In this document: piece by piece, positions 1-8,295 of the stretch
Layout of the letters: each line of letters begins with the position of its first letter
Numbering within the stretch: the first letter of the stretch is position 1
Source of the DNA: an uncultured Sutterella sp.
GTDB lineage: Bacteria; Pseudomonadota; Gammaproteobacteria; Burkholderiales; Burkholderiaceae_F
Direction of reading: 5' to 3'
Assembly: GCA_905201055.1 (NCBI GenBank)
Contig: CAJKMT010000019.1
Span: 1-24,173 of the forward strand
Length of the DNA stretch: 24,173 nucleotides
Position numbers and translations under genes: made by a program
The notes under the pieces: generated by a model
The model's database searches: none
Told to the model about the DNA's origin: nothing
Seen by the model: the letters and a program-made list of their open reading frames with translations, nothing else

Positions 1-15
1 CGGCGTTCCTTATAT

Positions 16-35
16 CCTCGGCATGAATGCCGGGG
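16..35 (+). terminator. Possible weak terminator / inverted repeat upstream of thyA
   Basis: An 8-bp stem (CCTCGGCA pairing with TGCCGGGG, one G-T wobble) closes a TGAA loop. It is followed only by CTTTA, so the U-tract is poor. It may end a gene lying left of the window. A TAAAAT hexamer at 53-58 could be the -10 element for thyA, but no convincing -35 is visible. Confidence 0.35.
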
Positions 36-95
36 CTTTACGGAACTTGCGGTAAAATAGTTCAAATTTACTAATTTTTAACGTCTTCAAAACTT

Positions 96-899
96 ATGCT
101 TATCGAACATCAATACGAAGATCTGATGCGTCATGTGTTTTTCCATGGCGTCAATAAAAGTGACCGAACCGGCACGGGCACTCGCTCTGTGTTCGGCTAT
201 CAGATGCGCTTTAACCTTCAGCACGGCTTTCCGCTGGTGACGACCAAGAAACTGCACCTGCGCTCCATCATTCATGAATTGCTCTGGTTTTTAAAAGGCG
301 ACAGCAATATCGGCTACCTTAAAGAAAATGGCGTGAGCATCTGGGACGAATGGGCCGATGAAAACGGTGACTTAGGTCCGATCTACGGCGTGCAGTGGAG
401 AAATTGGCGAGGCGCCGATAACCAAACGGTTGATCAGATCGCCGAACTCATTCACACGATCAAAACCAACCCGGACTCCCGCCGCATGATTGTGACGGCA
501 TGGAACGTGACGGAATTGCCGAAGATGGCGCTGCCGCCCTGCCACATGATGTTCCAGGTCTATGTGGCTGACGGGAAACTCTCCTGCCAGCTCTATCAGC
601 GCTCGTGCGATATTTTCCTGGGTGTTCCCTTTAACATCGCAAGCTACTCGCTTCTCACGCATATGCTTGCCCAACAGTGTGACCTCGAAGTGGGTGACTT
701 TGTGTGGACGGGCGGTGACTGCCACCTCTACAACAACCACTTTGATCAGGTGCGCTTACAATTGTCTCGTGAGCCGCGACCCTATCCGAAGCTTGTGATC
801 AAGCGTCGTCCGGAATCGATCTTTGACTACAAGTATGAAGATTTCGAAATCGTGGGTTACGATCCGCACCCTGCCATTAAGGCACCTGTGGCGGTTTAG
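96..899 (+). CDS. thyA: Thymidylate synthase
   Basis: Cytosolic enzyme converting dUMP and 5,10-methylene-THF to dTMP and dihydrofolate. The 267 residues match the short bacterial ThyA class (E. coli 264). Visible family landmarks are the N-terminal SDRTGTGT phosphate loop (about 22-29), the catalytic cysteine in LPPCH (Cys149), the QRSCD phosphate-binding motif (168-172), Asn180 in GVPFNIASY and the HLYNNH region near 210. The protein ends in the typical ...IKAPVAV. The ATG at 96 gives the usual N-terminus, although no clear Shine-Dalgarno precedes it. folA follows after 20 bp, so the dihydrofolate made here is recycled by the next gene product. The two are almost certainly co-transcribed. 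Nothing is broken or missing. Confidence 0.98.
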   Translation: MLIEHQYEDLMRHVFFHGVNKSDRTGTGTRSVFGYQMRFNLQHGFPLVTTKKLHLRSIIHELLWFLKGDSNIGYLKENGVSIWDEWADENGDLGPIYGVQWRNWRGADNQTVDQIAELIHTIKTNPDSRRMIVTAWNVTELPKMALPPCHMMFQVYVADGKLSCQLYQRSCDIFLGVPFNIASYSLLTHMLAQQCDLEVGDFVWTGGDCHLYNNHFDQVRLQLSREPRPYPKLVIKRRPESIFDYKYEDFEIVGYDPHPAIKAPVAV

Positions 900-919
900 G
901 CGGCTTAAGGAGTAAACGC

Positions 920-1408
920 ATGACACAATTGCATTTAATCGTCGCACACGCCAGAAACGGCGTGATCGGGAAAGAAAATAAATTACCGTGGTATTTGCCG
1001 GAAGACCTTAAAAACTTCAAGCGCACGACGCTTGGCAAACCTGTGATTATGGGACGCAAAACCTGGGAATCCCTGGGCCGTCCCCTGCCCGGCCGACGAA
1101 ACATTGTGATCACGCGTCAAAAGGACTACGCGGCCGAAGGCGCCACCGTGGTCTCAAGTCTCGATGAAGCACTTGAGGCTGTTAAAGATGCGCCTGTTGC
1201 CTTCATCATGGGGGGCGCTCAGGTCTACAAAGAAGCGCTTCCTAAAGTGCAGGTTGCCCACATCACCTATCTCAATGCTGACTTTGAGGGCGATGCCTTC
1301 TTTGAGCCGCTTTCAGAAGATGAGTGGACACTCACGGAAGAGGAAACATTCCCGGCTACAGACACTCATCCGTTCAGTTACTGCTTCAGAATCTACGAAA
1401 GGAAGTGA
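920..1408 (+). CDS. folA: Dihydrofolate reductase
   Basis: NADPH-dependent reduction of dihydrofolate to tetrahydrofolate, the partner step to thymidylate synthase. 162 residues, normal for chromosomal DHFR (E. coli 159). Seen in the sequence: NGVIGKENKLPWYLPEDL (13-30) with the Met20-loop equivalent and catalytic acid Asp29, the NADPH-binding GRKTWESLG and PGRRNIVITR segments, and the FIMGGAQVY motif. The ATG at 920 has an AAGGAG Shine-Dalgarno at 907-912. It lies 20 bp downstream of thyA as the second gene of a two-gene operon and is followed by a strong intrinsic terminator. Fused or trimethoprim-resistant plasmid types are unlikely given the standard motifs and the thyA context. Confidence 0.97.
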   Translation: MTQLHLIVAHARNGVIGKENKLPWYLPEDLKNFKRTTLGKPVIMGRKTWESLGRPLPGRRNIVITRQKDYAAEGATVVSSLDEALEAVKDAPVAFIMGGAQVYKEALPKVQVAHITYLNADFEGDAFFEPLSEDEWTLTEEETFPATDTHPFSYCFRIYERK

Positions 1409-1427
1409 CCTGCAGCACCCAAAGACG

Positions 1428-1458
1428 ACTTGAGCCGCATCTGCGGCTCAAGTTTTTT
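1428..1458 (+). terminator. Rho-independent terminator of thyA-folA
   Basis: Perfect 12-bp stem, ACTTGAGCCGCA at 1428-1439 pairing with TGCGGCTCAAGT at 1442-1453, followed by a run of six T (1453-1458). It sits 19 bp after the folA stop, in the gap to the convergent sdaA. The minus-strand side lacks a T-run, so it mainly serves folA. Confidence 0.93.
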
Positions 1459-1461
1459 GAA

Positions 1462-2856
1462 TCAGCACTCAACAACGCTTACGGCCAAACCGCCGCGGCT
1501 TGTTTCTTTATATTTGGTCTGAAGATCAAGACCGGTTTTAAGCATTGTGACAATCACCTGATCGAGCGACACATAGTGGTGCCCGTCGCCCAAAAGCGCC
1601 AGACGCGCAGCGTTGATTGCCTTAACAGCAGCAACAGCGTTGCGTTCAATGCAGGGAATCTGCACTTGGCCTGCCACCGGATCACAGGTCATCCCCAGGT
1701 GATGCTCCATACCGATTTCTGCGGCATTTTCCACTTGCTGCGGCGTTGCACCCAGTACCTGAGCCAGACCGCCCGAGGCCATTGAGCAGGCGACACCCAC
1801 TTCACCCTGGCAGCCCACTTCAGCGCCGGAAATCGAAGCGTTTTCCTTATAAAGGATGCCGATTTGACCGGCCGTCAATAAGAAGTCTCGCACGCCTTCG
1901 ATGCTTGCTGATTCAATAAACTTCATGTAGTAATGAAGCACTGCGGGGATAACACCGGCAGCGCCGTTGGTGGGCGCCGTCACAACACGTCCCCCGCAAG
2001 CGTTTTCCTCATTGGCGGCAAAAGCAAAGGCATTGACCCAATCCAAAACCGCAAGAGGATCATTTAATGTGCGGTGCTCATAGTCAAGCTTCAGATACAT
2101 TTGCTTGGCACGGCGCTTGACTTTCAGGGGGCCCGGCATAATGCCTTCATTTTTAAGTCCGCGGGCTACGCAGTCCTTCATGACCGACCAAAGGTAATCG
2201 AGCTGGCGATTGATCTTTTCATCGGTTTCCCACCAAACCCGTTCATTGGCTCGGACAATTTCCGGAATTGACAGACCGGTTTCATTGCACCATTTCATTA
2301 AATCGGCGGCAGTGCTGATGGGATAAGGCTGGGGTTTGGTATGAACAGTTTCCTTATCTTCGCTTACCTTATCGAAGTTATCGGGATCACTTTCAACAAT
2401 AAAGCCGCCGCCCACCGAATAATAGCGGCGGGATAAAAGCACATTGCCGTCTTTATCCTGAGCGATGACGTGCATGGCGTTGGTGTGATAAATCGCTACT
2501 TTTTCAGGGCTCAGAATAATGTCGCGGGAAGGGTCAAAATGGATAACCTTTCCGTTGGCAAGCGTCAGTTGGTGTTTGGTTTTGATAGCCTGCAAAATAC
2601 CGGGCGCGGCATCAAGATCCACGTCAGCGGGCAGCATTCCCATGAGCCCCAGCTGAAAAGCTGTATCGGTGGCGTGCCCGATGCCGGTCGCGCCGAGACT
2701 ACCCATCAGATCCACCCAGATACGATCGGTCTTCGCATCAAGTCCTTTTTCAATCAATTCTTTTGAAAAGCGGACCGCTGCACGCATCGGCCCCACAGTG
2801 TGGGAAGATGACGGACCGATACCGACTCGGAAAATATCAAAAACACTGACGCTCAC
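1462..2856 (-). CDS. sdaA: L-serine ammonia-lyase (iron-sulfur type)
   Basis: Deaminates L-serine to pyruvate and ammonia using an oxygen-labile [4Fe-4S] cluster, a usual step in serine catabolism. 464 residues, single-chain form with an N-terminal beta domain (signature GPSSSHTVGPMRAA near residue 14) and a C-terminal alpha domain. Cluster cysteines are Cys349 (GCQGEVG), Cys391 (MTCDPVAG) and Cys402 (IPCIERN). The protein ends in Cys464, and the spacing 42-11-62 equals that of the Legionella enzyme, whose terminal cysteine caps the fourth iron. The start is a GTG at 2856 with AAGGAG at 2863-2868. It begins 14 bp after the GcvT-like gene, so the two form a transcription unit. Ends convergently with folA. 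sdaA/sdaB paralogues cannot be told apart here. Confidence 0.96.
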   Translation of the reverse strand: MSVSVFDIFRVGIGPSSSHTVGPMRAAVRFSKELIEKGLDAKTDRIWVDLMGSLGATGIGHATDTAFQLGLMGMLPADVDLDAAPGILQAIKTKHQLTLANGKVIHFDPSRDIILSPEKVAIYHTNAMHVIAQDKDGNVLLSRRYYSVGGGFIVESDPDNFDKVSEDKETVHTKPQPYPISTAADLMKWCNETGLSIPEIVRANERVWWETDEKINRQLDYLWSVMKDCVARGLKNEGIMPGPLKVKRRAKQMYLKLDYEHRTLNDPLAVLDWVNAFAFAANEENACGGRVVTAPTNGAAGVIPAVLHYYMKFIESASIEGVRDFLLTAGQIGILYKENASISGAEVGCQGEVGVACSMASGGLAQVLGATPQQVENAAEIGMEHHLGMTCDPVAGQVQIPCIERNAVAAVKAINAARLALLGDGHHYVSLDQVIVTMLKTGLDLQTKYKETSRGGLAVSVVEC

Positions 2857-2870
2857 GATTGACTCCTTAA

Positions 2871-3833
2871 TTAATCGAGAACTTCCACTCGATAGGCCTG
2901 CTGCTCGCCTTCATTGAGCCAGACAAGAGACGAGCTTTCAACAGAAGCGGGCACAAAGGCGCAGCAAATTAATTTATCACCCAAAAGACCGACAAAATGC
3001 GTTTTTGCCACAGGCACTCCCTCTTCAGTCAAAAGACTCACTTCAGCGGGAGCTTCAAACCACTGAGCGCCGTTATCCTGATGAGAAACAAGTTTGGCGG
3101 CTTTTTTCGCCTCGCCTGCTTTAAGACGGGCCTCGGTCAAGGCTCGTCCGATAAACATGCGAGCGGGATCCGAAAAATCAATGTATCGTGCGCCGTCCAC
3201 ATCTGACGGCATCATGTCGCAGACTTCCCAGGCAAAAGCCAGAGGCGTGCCGCAGGCGCAGCAAAGCGTCATGGCGCTTAATTCATCCAGCGCTTCAATG
3301 CCGGGGTGAGTAAAGCCCGCAAAGGCATCGGCAGGTCCCTGAAGCAGGCTCAGGTTACCCACACGCATCACAAGAATGTCACCTTTGCCGGTTTTCATCG
3401 TTGACACTTTACCGTCAGGCATTAAGCCATGCGGAGTATTTGTTTGATCGGCAAAAAGCAGCGCCGTGGAAGTCTGAACGGTCGTGAAGTCTTCATCAAA
3501 AGCCTTGGCAACCTGGTGCATCCAAGCTAATGTATCGAGTGACTGGAAGACGACTCGGTAATGATCATCCGAGTCAGGCAAGTGAGCCACCCAAACAAAA
3601 TCGGTGATAAGGCCCAACGCATTGAGAATAAAACTCTGGCGCACCTCTCCCCGATGAACATTCTTGACGTCAATTGTCAGAAGCCGGCGCAGGAAAGCAA
3701 CGCCCTGTGCATCATTGACTTCAATTGTGTAGTAAAGGCTGTTTAAGCCTTCAGGATCGACAGGACAAACATAAAGTCCCATACCGGCATGAGCTTTTGC
3801 CGCAATTTGACCGCTTAATTCAATTTCAGACAT
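2871..3833 (-). CDS. GcvT-fold (aminomethyltransferase-like) protein, upstream of sdaA
   Basis: About 320 residues when started at the ATG at 3833 (a GTG at 3857 would add eight). The N-terminal half resembles GcvT/YgfZ proteins: a stretch reading VAFLRRLLTIDVKNV, then ILNALGLITDF and a following hydrophobic strand. The segment DPARMFIGRALTEAR near residue 230 resembles the GcvT lysine/FIGR region. The YgfZ signature KGCYxGQE is absent, so it is not a second YgfZ. No glycine cleavage H, P or L genes are near. It is the first gene of an apparent operon with sdaA (14-bp gap). That suggests a role in serine/glycine or one-carbon metabolism, possibly folate binding, but a true aminomethyltransferase activity is not shown. 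The fold assignment is moderately sure and the function unknown. Confidence 0.65.
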   Translation of the reverse strand: MSEIELSGQIAAKAHAGMGLYVCPVDPEGLNSLYYTIEVNDAQGVAFLRRLLTIDVKNVHRGEVRQSFILNALGLITDFVWVAHLPDSDDHYRVVFQSLDTLAWMHQVAKAFDEDFTTVQTSTALLFADQTNTPHGLMPDGKVSTMKTGKGDILVMRVGNLSLLQGPADAFAGFTHPGIEALDELSAMTLCCACGTPLAFAWEVCDMMPSDVDGARYIDFSDPARMFIGRALTEARLKAGEAKKAAKLVSHQDNGAQWFEAPAEVSLLTEEGVPVAKTHFVGLLGDKLICCAFVPASVESSSLVWLNEGEQQAYRVEVLD

Positions 3834-3888
3834 TGTATTACTCAAGTAGATATCCACGGCAGAGATTGTAACGGGTGTTAACTTTTAT

Positions 3889-3917
3889 TTGTGATCGAAA
3901 TAGCTGACTTCTATAAT
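3889..3917 (+). promoter_or_regulatory. Sigma-70-type promoter for the GDPD-like gene
   Basis: TTGTGA (3889-3894), a 17-bp spacer and a perfect TATAAT (3912-3917). The predicted transcript would start near 3924, a few bases before the coding start. It lies in the gap between divergent genes. Confidence 0.6.
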
Positions 3918-3940
3918 TTTTTTTAAAGATGGGGGCCGTT

Positions 3941-4744
3941 ATGAAACGATTTGTTGTTCGCCCGTGGCTTTTGGTTTTGAGTATTTTTCTGGTCATCGTG
4001 ACATGGGCCCTTTTGCACAACTTTCAATGGCAATACGAATGGGCACACCGCATCGGACTCATTGAGCTCGAACAGGCTGAACCGATTCCTATCGGCAATG
4101 AACGTTATATTGCTCACGCGGGCGGCGCCATCGGTCCAAATACCTATACCAACTCAAAGGAAGCCGTACTCAAATCATTGGAAAACGGTTACCGCTTCAT
4201 TGAACTTGATCTGCGCGTCACACTTGACGGCCACTATTTCGGCGCCCATTACATTGACGATTTCAATACGCAAACCGGTCATTCAGGCCAATGTATTATT
4301 CCGCCCACCGCTTCTCAGGTTAAAGAGCGAAAAATTCTTGATCAGTTCACGCCCCTGCTTTTAACAGACGTAGCCAAAATCATGGCAGAGCATCCGCAAA
4401 TGTTTCTCGTGATTAATAAAGGCAACGATTACGCAAAGATGCTTGCCGAGTGTCCCTATCCGGAACGCATGGCGGTTGAAGTCGTCAACTATGCTCAGTA
4501 CGTTTCCGCACGTGTGGCAGGATTTAAATATGTCGCGTTGGGCAACAATATTGAAAAAGAGACAGTTGAGAAACTTGGGATTAAAATCCTGGCTGTTAAT
4601 AATGCGGTAAATCCCGAGGATCCGTTAATTAACAATTTTCTTGCCGAAGGCGGCCTCTTGATGATCTCTGGCGTTGCCAATGCACGCGATATTCCTCCGA
4701 GACTCCAATCAATCCCAGCTCTTTTCTACGTCGATTGGAAATAA
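3941..4744 (+). CDS. Membrane-anchored glycerophosphodiester phosphodiesterase-like protein
   Basis: 267 residues from the ATG at 3941, which has a G-rich stretch at about 3930-3935 in front (an ATG at 3929 would add four). Residues 8-24 form one hydrophobic helix, so the protein is probably an inner-membrane-anchored periplasmic or cell-envelope protein. The body resembles the GDPD/PI-PLC TIM barrel: YIAHAGG (His59), then FIELDL (Glu88, Asp90) and GAHYID (His103). These are candidate general acid/base and metal residues. The usual HRG is HAG here and the PENT motif is only loosely kept (GPNTYT), so substrate and even activity are uncertain. Known family members cleave glycerophosphodiesters or related phosphodiesters. 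rng follows after 62 bp on the same strand and may be co-transcribed. Confidence 0.6.
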   Translation: MKRFVVRPWLLVLSIFLVIVTWALLHNFQWQYEWAHRIGLIELEQAEPIPIGNERYIAHAGGAIGPNTYTNSKEAVLKSLENGYRFIELDLRVTLDGHYFGAHYIDDFNTQTGHSGQCIIPPTASQVKERKILDQFTPLLLTDVAKIMAEHPQMFLVINKGNDYAKMLAECPYPERMAVEVVNYAQYVSARVAGFKYVALGNNIEKETVEKLGIKILAVNNAVNPEDPLINNFLAEGGLLMISGVANARDIPPRLQSIPALFYVDWK

Positions 4745-4806
4745 TCCCCTCTAAGCACTCAAGTCTCTCTTTAGTTAAAATCTCCCGTGATTACTAGAGA
4801 GAAATT

Positions 4807-6267
4807 ATGAACGAAGTGCTGCTAATTCATTGTTCCGCTCAGGAAACCCGTGTGGCCGTGATGGTCAACGGCATTCTTGAAGACCTTCATATTGAGCGCC
4901 GCGCCCAGCGAGGTCTTGTCGGCAACGTCTACAAAGGCAAAGTCATGCGGGTGCTGCCCGGCATGCAGTCGGCATTTATTGATATCGGTCTGGAACGAAC
5001 AGCCTTTCTTCACGTTCATGATATTTTCACCGCACGACAGGAAGACGGAAGCTATAAACCCATCGAGTACATTCTGCACGAGGGTGAATCCGTCATCGTT
5101 CAGGTTTCAAAAGATCCCATCGGCACGAAAGGGGCAAGACTCACGACCACCATTTCATTGGCCGGTCATAAACTGGTTTACCTTCCCAAAGAACCGCATA
5201 TCGGCGTGTCTCAGCGCATTGAAGATGACGCTGAACGCGATCGTCTCAAAGCTCTGATTACCTCTGTGCGCCCTGAAAGCGAAAAAGGCGGCTACATTGT
5301 CAGAACCTGCGCCGAAGGGGCCACAAGCGACGATTTTCTCAACGATATGCAGTACCTTTCCAAACTTTGGAAGCAAATCGCAGAGAAAATCTCGGTGACG
5401 GCCGCCCCCGGCATTCTCTACCAGGACTTGTATCTTGAAGAACGCGCGCTTCGCGACATGGTTAACGAACAGACAACACGCGTGCTTGTGGACGCCTGGG
5501 ACGACAATATCGATAAACTCAGGGACTTTGCCGTCAATTTTGTGCCGACTGTTGTCGATAAGCTTGAAATGTACACGGGCGAAATTCCGCTTTTTGAGCA
5601 ATTCGGCATTGAAAGCGAGATTGATAAAGCACTCTCTCGGCGTGTAGACCTCAAATCGGGCGGCTACCTCATTTTTGATCAAAATGAAGCGATGTCCACG
5701 ATTGACGTCAACACCGGCGCTTATGTCGGCAAACGCGATTTCGGCGACACGGTCTTTAAGACAAACCTTGAGGCCGCACGCGTCATTGCCCGCCAGCTTC
5801 GTCTCAGAAACTTAGGCGGCATTATCATTATCGACTTTATCGATATGGAAAAAGACGCCCACCGCGCAGCAGTCCTCGCTGAACTGCAAAAAGCCGTTTC
5901 CACCGACCGCGTACACATTACGATGAGTAACTTCTCGGAATTGGGACTCATTGAAATGACCAGAAAGCGCACGCGCGACTCGCTCGGCCACATCCTCTGC
6001 GAACCGTGTCCCCTTTGCGGCGGGCGCGGCGAAATCAAAACCGCCCGCACCGTGTGCTACGAAATCTTAAGAGAAGTGCTTCGCGAATGGCGCCAGTACC
6101 CGGGCATCAAAGAGTTTTCCATTATCGCAAGCCAAACCGTAATCGACCTCTTCCTGGAAGATGAGGCTGAAGCCTTGAATCTGCTGCAGGACTTCATCGC
6201 CAGCCCGGTTTCTCTTCAGGTCGAGTCTTGTTACGGTCCCGAGCAATACGACATCACCTTTAATTAA
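4807..6267 (+). CDS. rng: Ribonuclease G
   Basis: Single-strand-specific endoribonuclease of the RNase E/G family that matures 16S rRNA 5' ends and decays some mRNAs. 486 residues, close to E. coli RNase G (489) and without the long C-terminal scaffold of RNase E. An S1 domain spans roughly residues 36-125 (GLVGNVYKGKVMRVLPGMQSAF onward). The catalytic Mg-binding aspartates are Asp300 in STIDVNTG and Asp343 in IIIDFIDM. The zinc-link cysteines lie in CEPCPLCGG (Cys401 and Cys404). The ATG at 4807 follows an AGAGAG-rich leader. In many betaproteobacteria maf lies just upstream of rng; here a GDPD-like gene holds that place. It ends convergently with the histidine kinase. Confidence 0.95.
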   Translation: MNEVLLIHCSAQETRVAVMVNGILEDLHIERRAQRGLVGNVYKGKVMRVLPGMQSAFIDIGLERTAFLHVHDIFTARQEDGSYKPIEYILHEGESVIVQVSKDPIGTKGARLTTTISLAGHKLVYLPKEPHIGVSQRIEDDAERDRLKALITSVRPESEKGGYIVRTCAEGATSDDFLNDMQYLSKLWKQIAEKISVTAAPGILYQDLYLEERALRDMVNEQTTRVLVDAWDDNIDKLRDFAVNFVPTVVDKLEMYTGEIPLFEQFGIESEIDKALSRRVDLKSGGYLIFDQNEAMSTIDVNTGAYVGKRDFGDTVFKTNLEAARVIARQLRLRNLGGIIIIDFIDMEKDAHRAAVLAELQKAVSTDRVHITMSNFSELGLIEMTRKRTRDSLGHILCEPCPLCGGRGEIKTARTVCYEILREVLREWRQYPGIKEFSIIASQTVIDLFLEDEAEALNLLQDFIASPVSLQVESCYGPEQYDITFN

Positions 6268-6272
6268 ACGAA

Positions 6273-6300
6273 AGGCTTAAATCTCAAACGATTTAAGCCT
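6273..6300 (-). terminator. Shared hairpin between rng and the histidine kinase
   Basis: An 11-bp stem, AGGCTTAAATC (6273-6283) with GATTTAAGCCT (6290-6300), has a 6-nt loop. Read on the minus strand it is followed by TTTCGTTTAATT, so it fits as terminator of the kinase gene. On the plus strand there is no T-run, though the hairpin still lies directly after the rng stop. Confidence 0.7.
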
Positions 6301-6310
6301 CTCGATGCGC

Positions 6311-8203
6311 TTAAAGTTTTTCTTCAATCGGCCGATACTTCGGCAATTCGATCGTCACAATCACGCCGCGCCCTGGGTTGGGCTCTGCCCAGACTCGGCC
6401 CGCATGGCGTTCAGCCAAAGAGCTCACAATGGACAATCCCAGACCCAAACCATGCGCTTTTGAGCTTTCTAGCTTTTGGAAGAATTGTTCTGTGAAATCG
6501 GCGTCAACAAGCTTTGCATTGTCAATCACTCGGATCCACCAGCTGTCCTCATGATCCTCGATGCGGATACGGATAATCTCCTCATCGGTATCACGCATGG
6601 CCGGATGCACTTCAGTAAATGCGTCGGCTGAATTCTTCAACAGATTCAGAATGGCTAATTCAATTTCCCAATCGTCAGCTTCAACCAGTGCTTTATTGAC
6701 GCCTTCTACGACCACGGGGACACTGCTTCGGCCGGATTTTTCAAAAGTGGACACGGTCTTGGCAACAATGTCGCGCAGATCATGCTCTTCACGTTTGATA
6801 TCGTGAGGCTTTGCGTAGCTTCTTACGTGATCGACAATGTCATTGGCCCGATCGGTGTGGTATTCGATTTCTTTGAGGATCTTCACGATCGTTTCCTTAT
6901 CGGCCGATCCCCTTTCAATACGCCGCAAAAGTCCTCGTGAGTAGTTTGACACAGTGGCCAAAGGCTGCTTGAGTTCGTGCGCGATCATGCTAGACATCTG
7001 CCCCACAATCCCCGTGCGCTCAAGCCGCGAGATGTATTCATTGGTCTGTTCCTGCTGCTTGGAGATGCGCTCTTTTTCCGCAAGTGCTTTCTTTAACGCT
7101 TTGGTGCGGGAAGCCACTTCCACGGAAATAATGAGGTTATAGAAAAAGCCCGCGACAATAAGGAAAATTGCCGTAATAAAAATGGCGCGGTTTTCGCTAA
7201 AGACCCGGTAAATCGCCGAGTAGGTCACATTGTTGTAGGGACCCATGCGCAGGTGATACATAAGGTCATAAAGCTCTCGCGTATTTTCCGCCATGCTCCA
7301 AGTCGCCCCATAGGGAAGCTTCAGCCCCAAAAGGGAATTCGTCATCTCCAAAATCCAGTTGCTGTCAACGCCGTTGCGGTAGGAAACCATCAGACTCGGA
7401 TAGGCATTGGTGGAATGCTGACAGGCTAGTTCTGAGACCGGCTGCGGATTAATAACACGGTAATCACTTAAGTGAGCCTGGTTGCGAATCATGACCTGTT
7501 CGATAAAGCATGCGGGCACAATACCGACATCAGCCGTGCCGCTTTTGACCGCGTTCAACACGTCAAGCGGATTGCGGTTTGAAGAGAAAATGATGTTCTT
7601 ATAGGCCGCCTGCCAGGAAAGATTCTTCTCAGTGAAAGCTTCTTTGGAAATCGTAAAACCGGCAAAAGATTCATTTGAAGCCGAAGCCACCCGATACGTG
7701 CCTGAGGCGATATCAGTCAGTGTGTAGATTTTTGTGTTTGAAGAGCTCACCACAATAGTGGAAGCCGCCGAGTAACTCGGCGACTTTGCCTGAGCACGCC
7801 AGAGCATAGAAATGGCTTTGACCTTATCTTCAAAAGCCAAATCGGCGTAAAAGTCAGACTCGCTGATCAGAAAGTCGATTTCTCCGTCAGCAAGCATTTC
7901 GCTGATCGTTTCACGATCAAGAAACTTCAAAACCAAGAATTTATCGGACGACCGAACAGTCTGATCAATAGCGTCGAGTGTGGCTTTGAAATAGGTGCGC
8001 TGCATGTACGGGTCAATCTGCGTATCAATGGCTACCACCACCTGATTGGGATTGCCGCGCGAGCCGTCGATAAACTGTTTGACGGGGCTCGTGAGCGTTT
8101 GACGCAAAATCGAGTTATGGTCTCCCATGATGAGAGATTCCACCCCCATTGCAGAAAATAGCACCACCAAAATGGCCACAAAAGTGATTAAAAAGCGACG
8201 CAT
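6311..8203 (-). CDS. TtrS-like sensor histidine kinase with PhnD-type periplasmic domain
   Basis: 630 residues. A signal/TM helix (4-22) leads to a periplasmic region of about 300 residues resembling PhnD-type solute-binding proteins, then a second TM helix (339-361) and a cytoplasmic kinase. This layout is that of TtrS, the tetrathionate sensor. The H-box is MIAHELKQPLATVSNY with phospho-acceptor His409. The N-box ILNLLKNSADAF (Asn520, Asn524) and G2 box GLGLGLS (585-591) are intact. The G1 box, normally DNGPG, reads DNAKL (561-565), so both glycines are lost. No response regulator, reductase or ttr gene is in the window, so the kinase is an orphan here. The ATG at 8203 has no evident Shine-Dalgarno. 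Ligand unknown; tetrathionate sensing is only a family-based possibility. Confidence 0.85.
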   Translation of the reverse strand: MRRFLITFVAILVVLFSAMGVESLIMGDHNSILRQTLTSPVKQFIDGSRGNPNQVVVAIDTQIDPYMQRTYFKATLDAIDQTVRSSDKFLVLKFLDRETISEMLADGEIDFLISESDFYADLAFEDKVKAISMLWRAQAKSPSYSAASTIVVSSSNTKIYTLTDIASGTYRVASASNESFAGFTISKEAFTEKNLSWQAAYKNIIFSSNRNPLDVLNAVKSGTADVGIVPACFIEQVMIRNQAHLSDYRVINPQPVSELACQHSTNAYPSLMVSYRNGVDSNWILEMTNSLLGLKLPYGATWSMAENTRELYDLMYHLRMGPYNNVTYSAIYRVFSENRAIFITAIFLIVAGFFYNLIISVEVASRTKALKKALAEKERISKQQEQTNEYISRLERTGIVGQMSSMIAHELKQPLATVSNYSRGLLRRIERGSADKETIVKILKEIEYHTDRANDIVDHVRSYAKPHDIKREEHDLRDIVAKTVSTFEKSGRSSVPVVVEGVNKALVEADDWEIELAILNLLKNSADAFTEVHPAMRDTDEEIIRIRIEDHEDSWWIRVIDNAKLVDADFTEQFFQKLESSKAHGLGLGLSIVSSLAERHAGRVWAEPNPGRGVIVTIELPKYRPIEEKL

Positions 8204-8295
8204 AGAAAATCAAAACACAAAAAATCGACATCAAGTCGTTAATCTTAGAGAAAAAAATTTTAGAATTGGGCTGTTATTCAACATAAGTTTGAGCC

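Noticed and set aside
1324..1785. 153-codon plus-strand frame running from folA into sdaA
   Set aside because: Crosses the strong folA terminator and overlaps two certain genes; a shadow frame.
4776..4781. TAAAAT before rng as a promoter -10
   Set aside because: No usable -35 at 16-18 bp, and rng may be read from the promoter ahead of the GDPD-like gene.
5155..5682. 175-codon minus-strand frame inside rng
   Set aside because: Antisense to conserved RNase G coding sequence.
8204..8295. Possible attachment site or promoter between the kinase and the recombinase
   Set aside because: No direct repeat, tRNA end or convincing -35/-10 pair could be seen in this A/T-rich gap.
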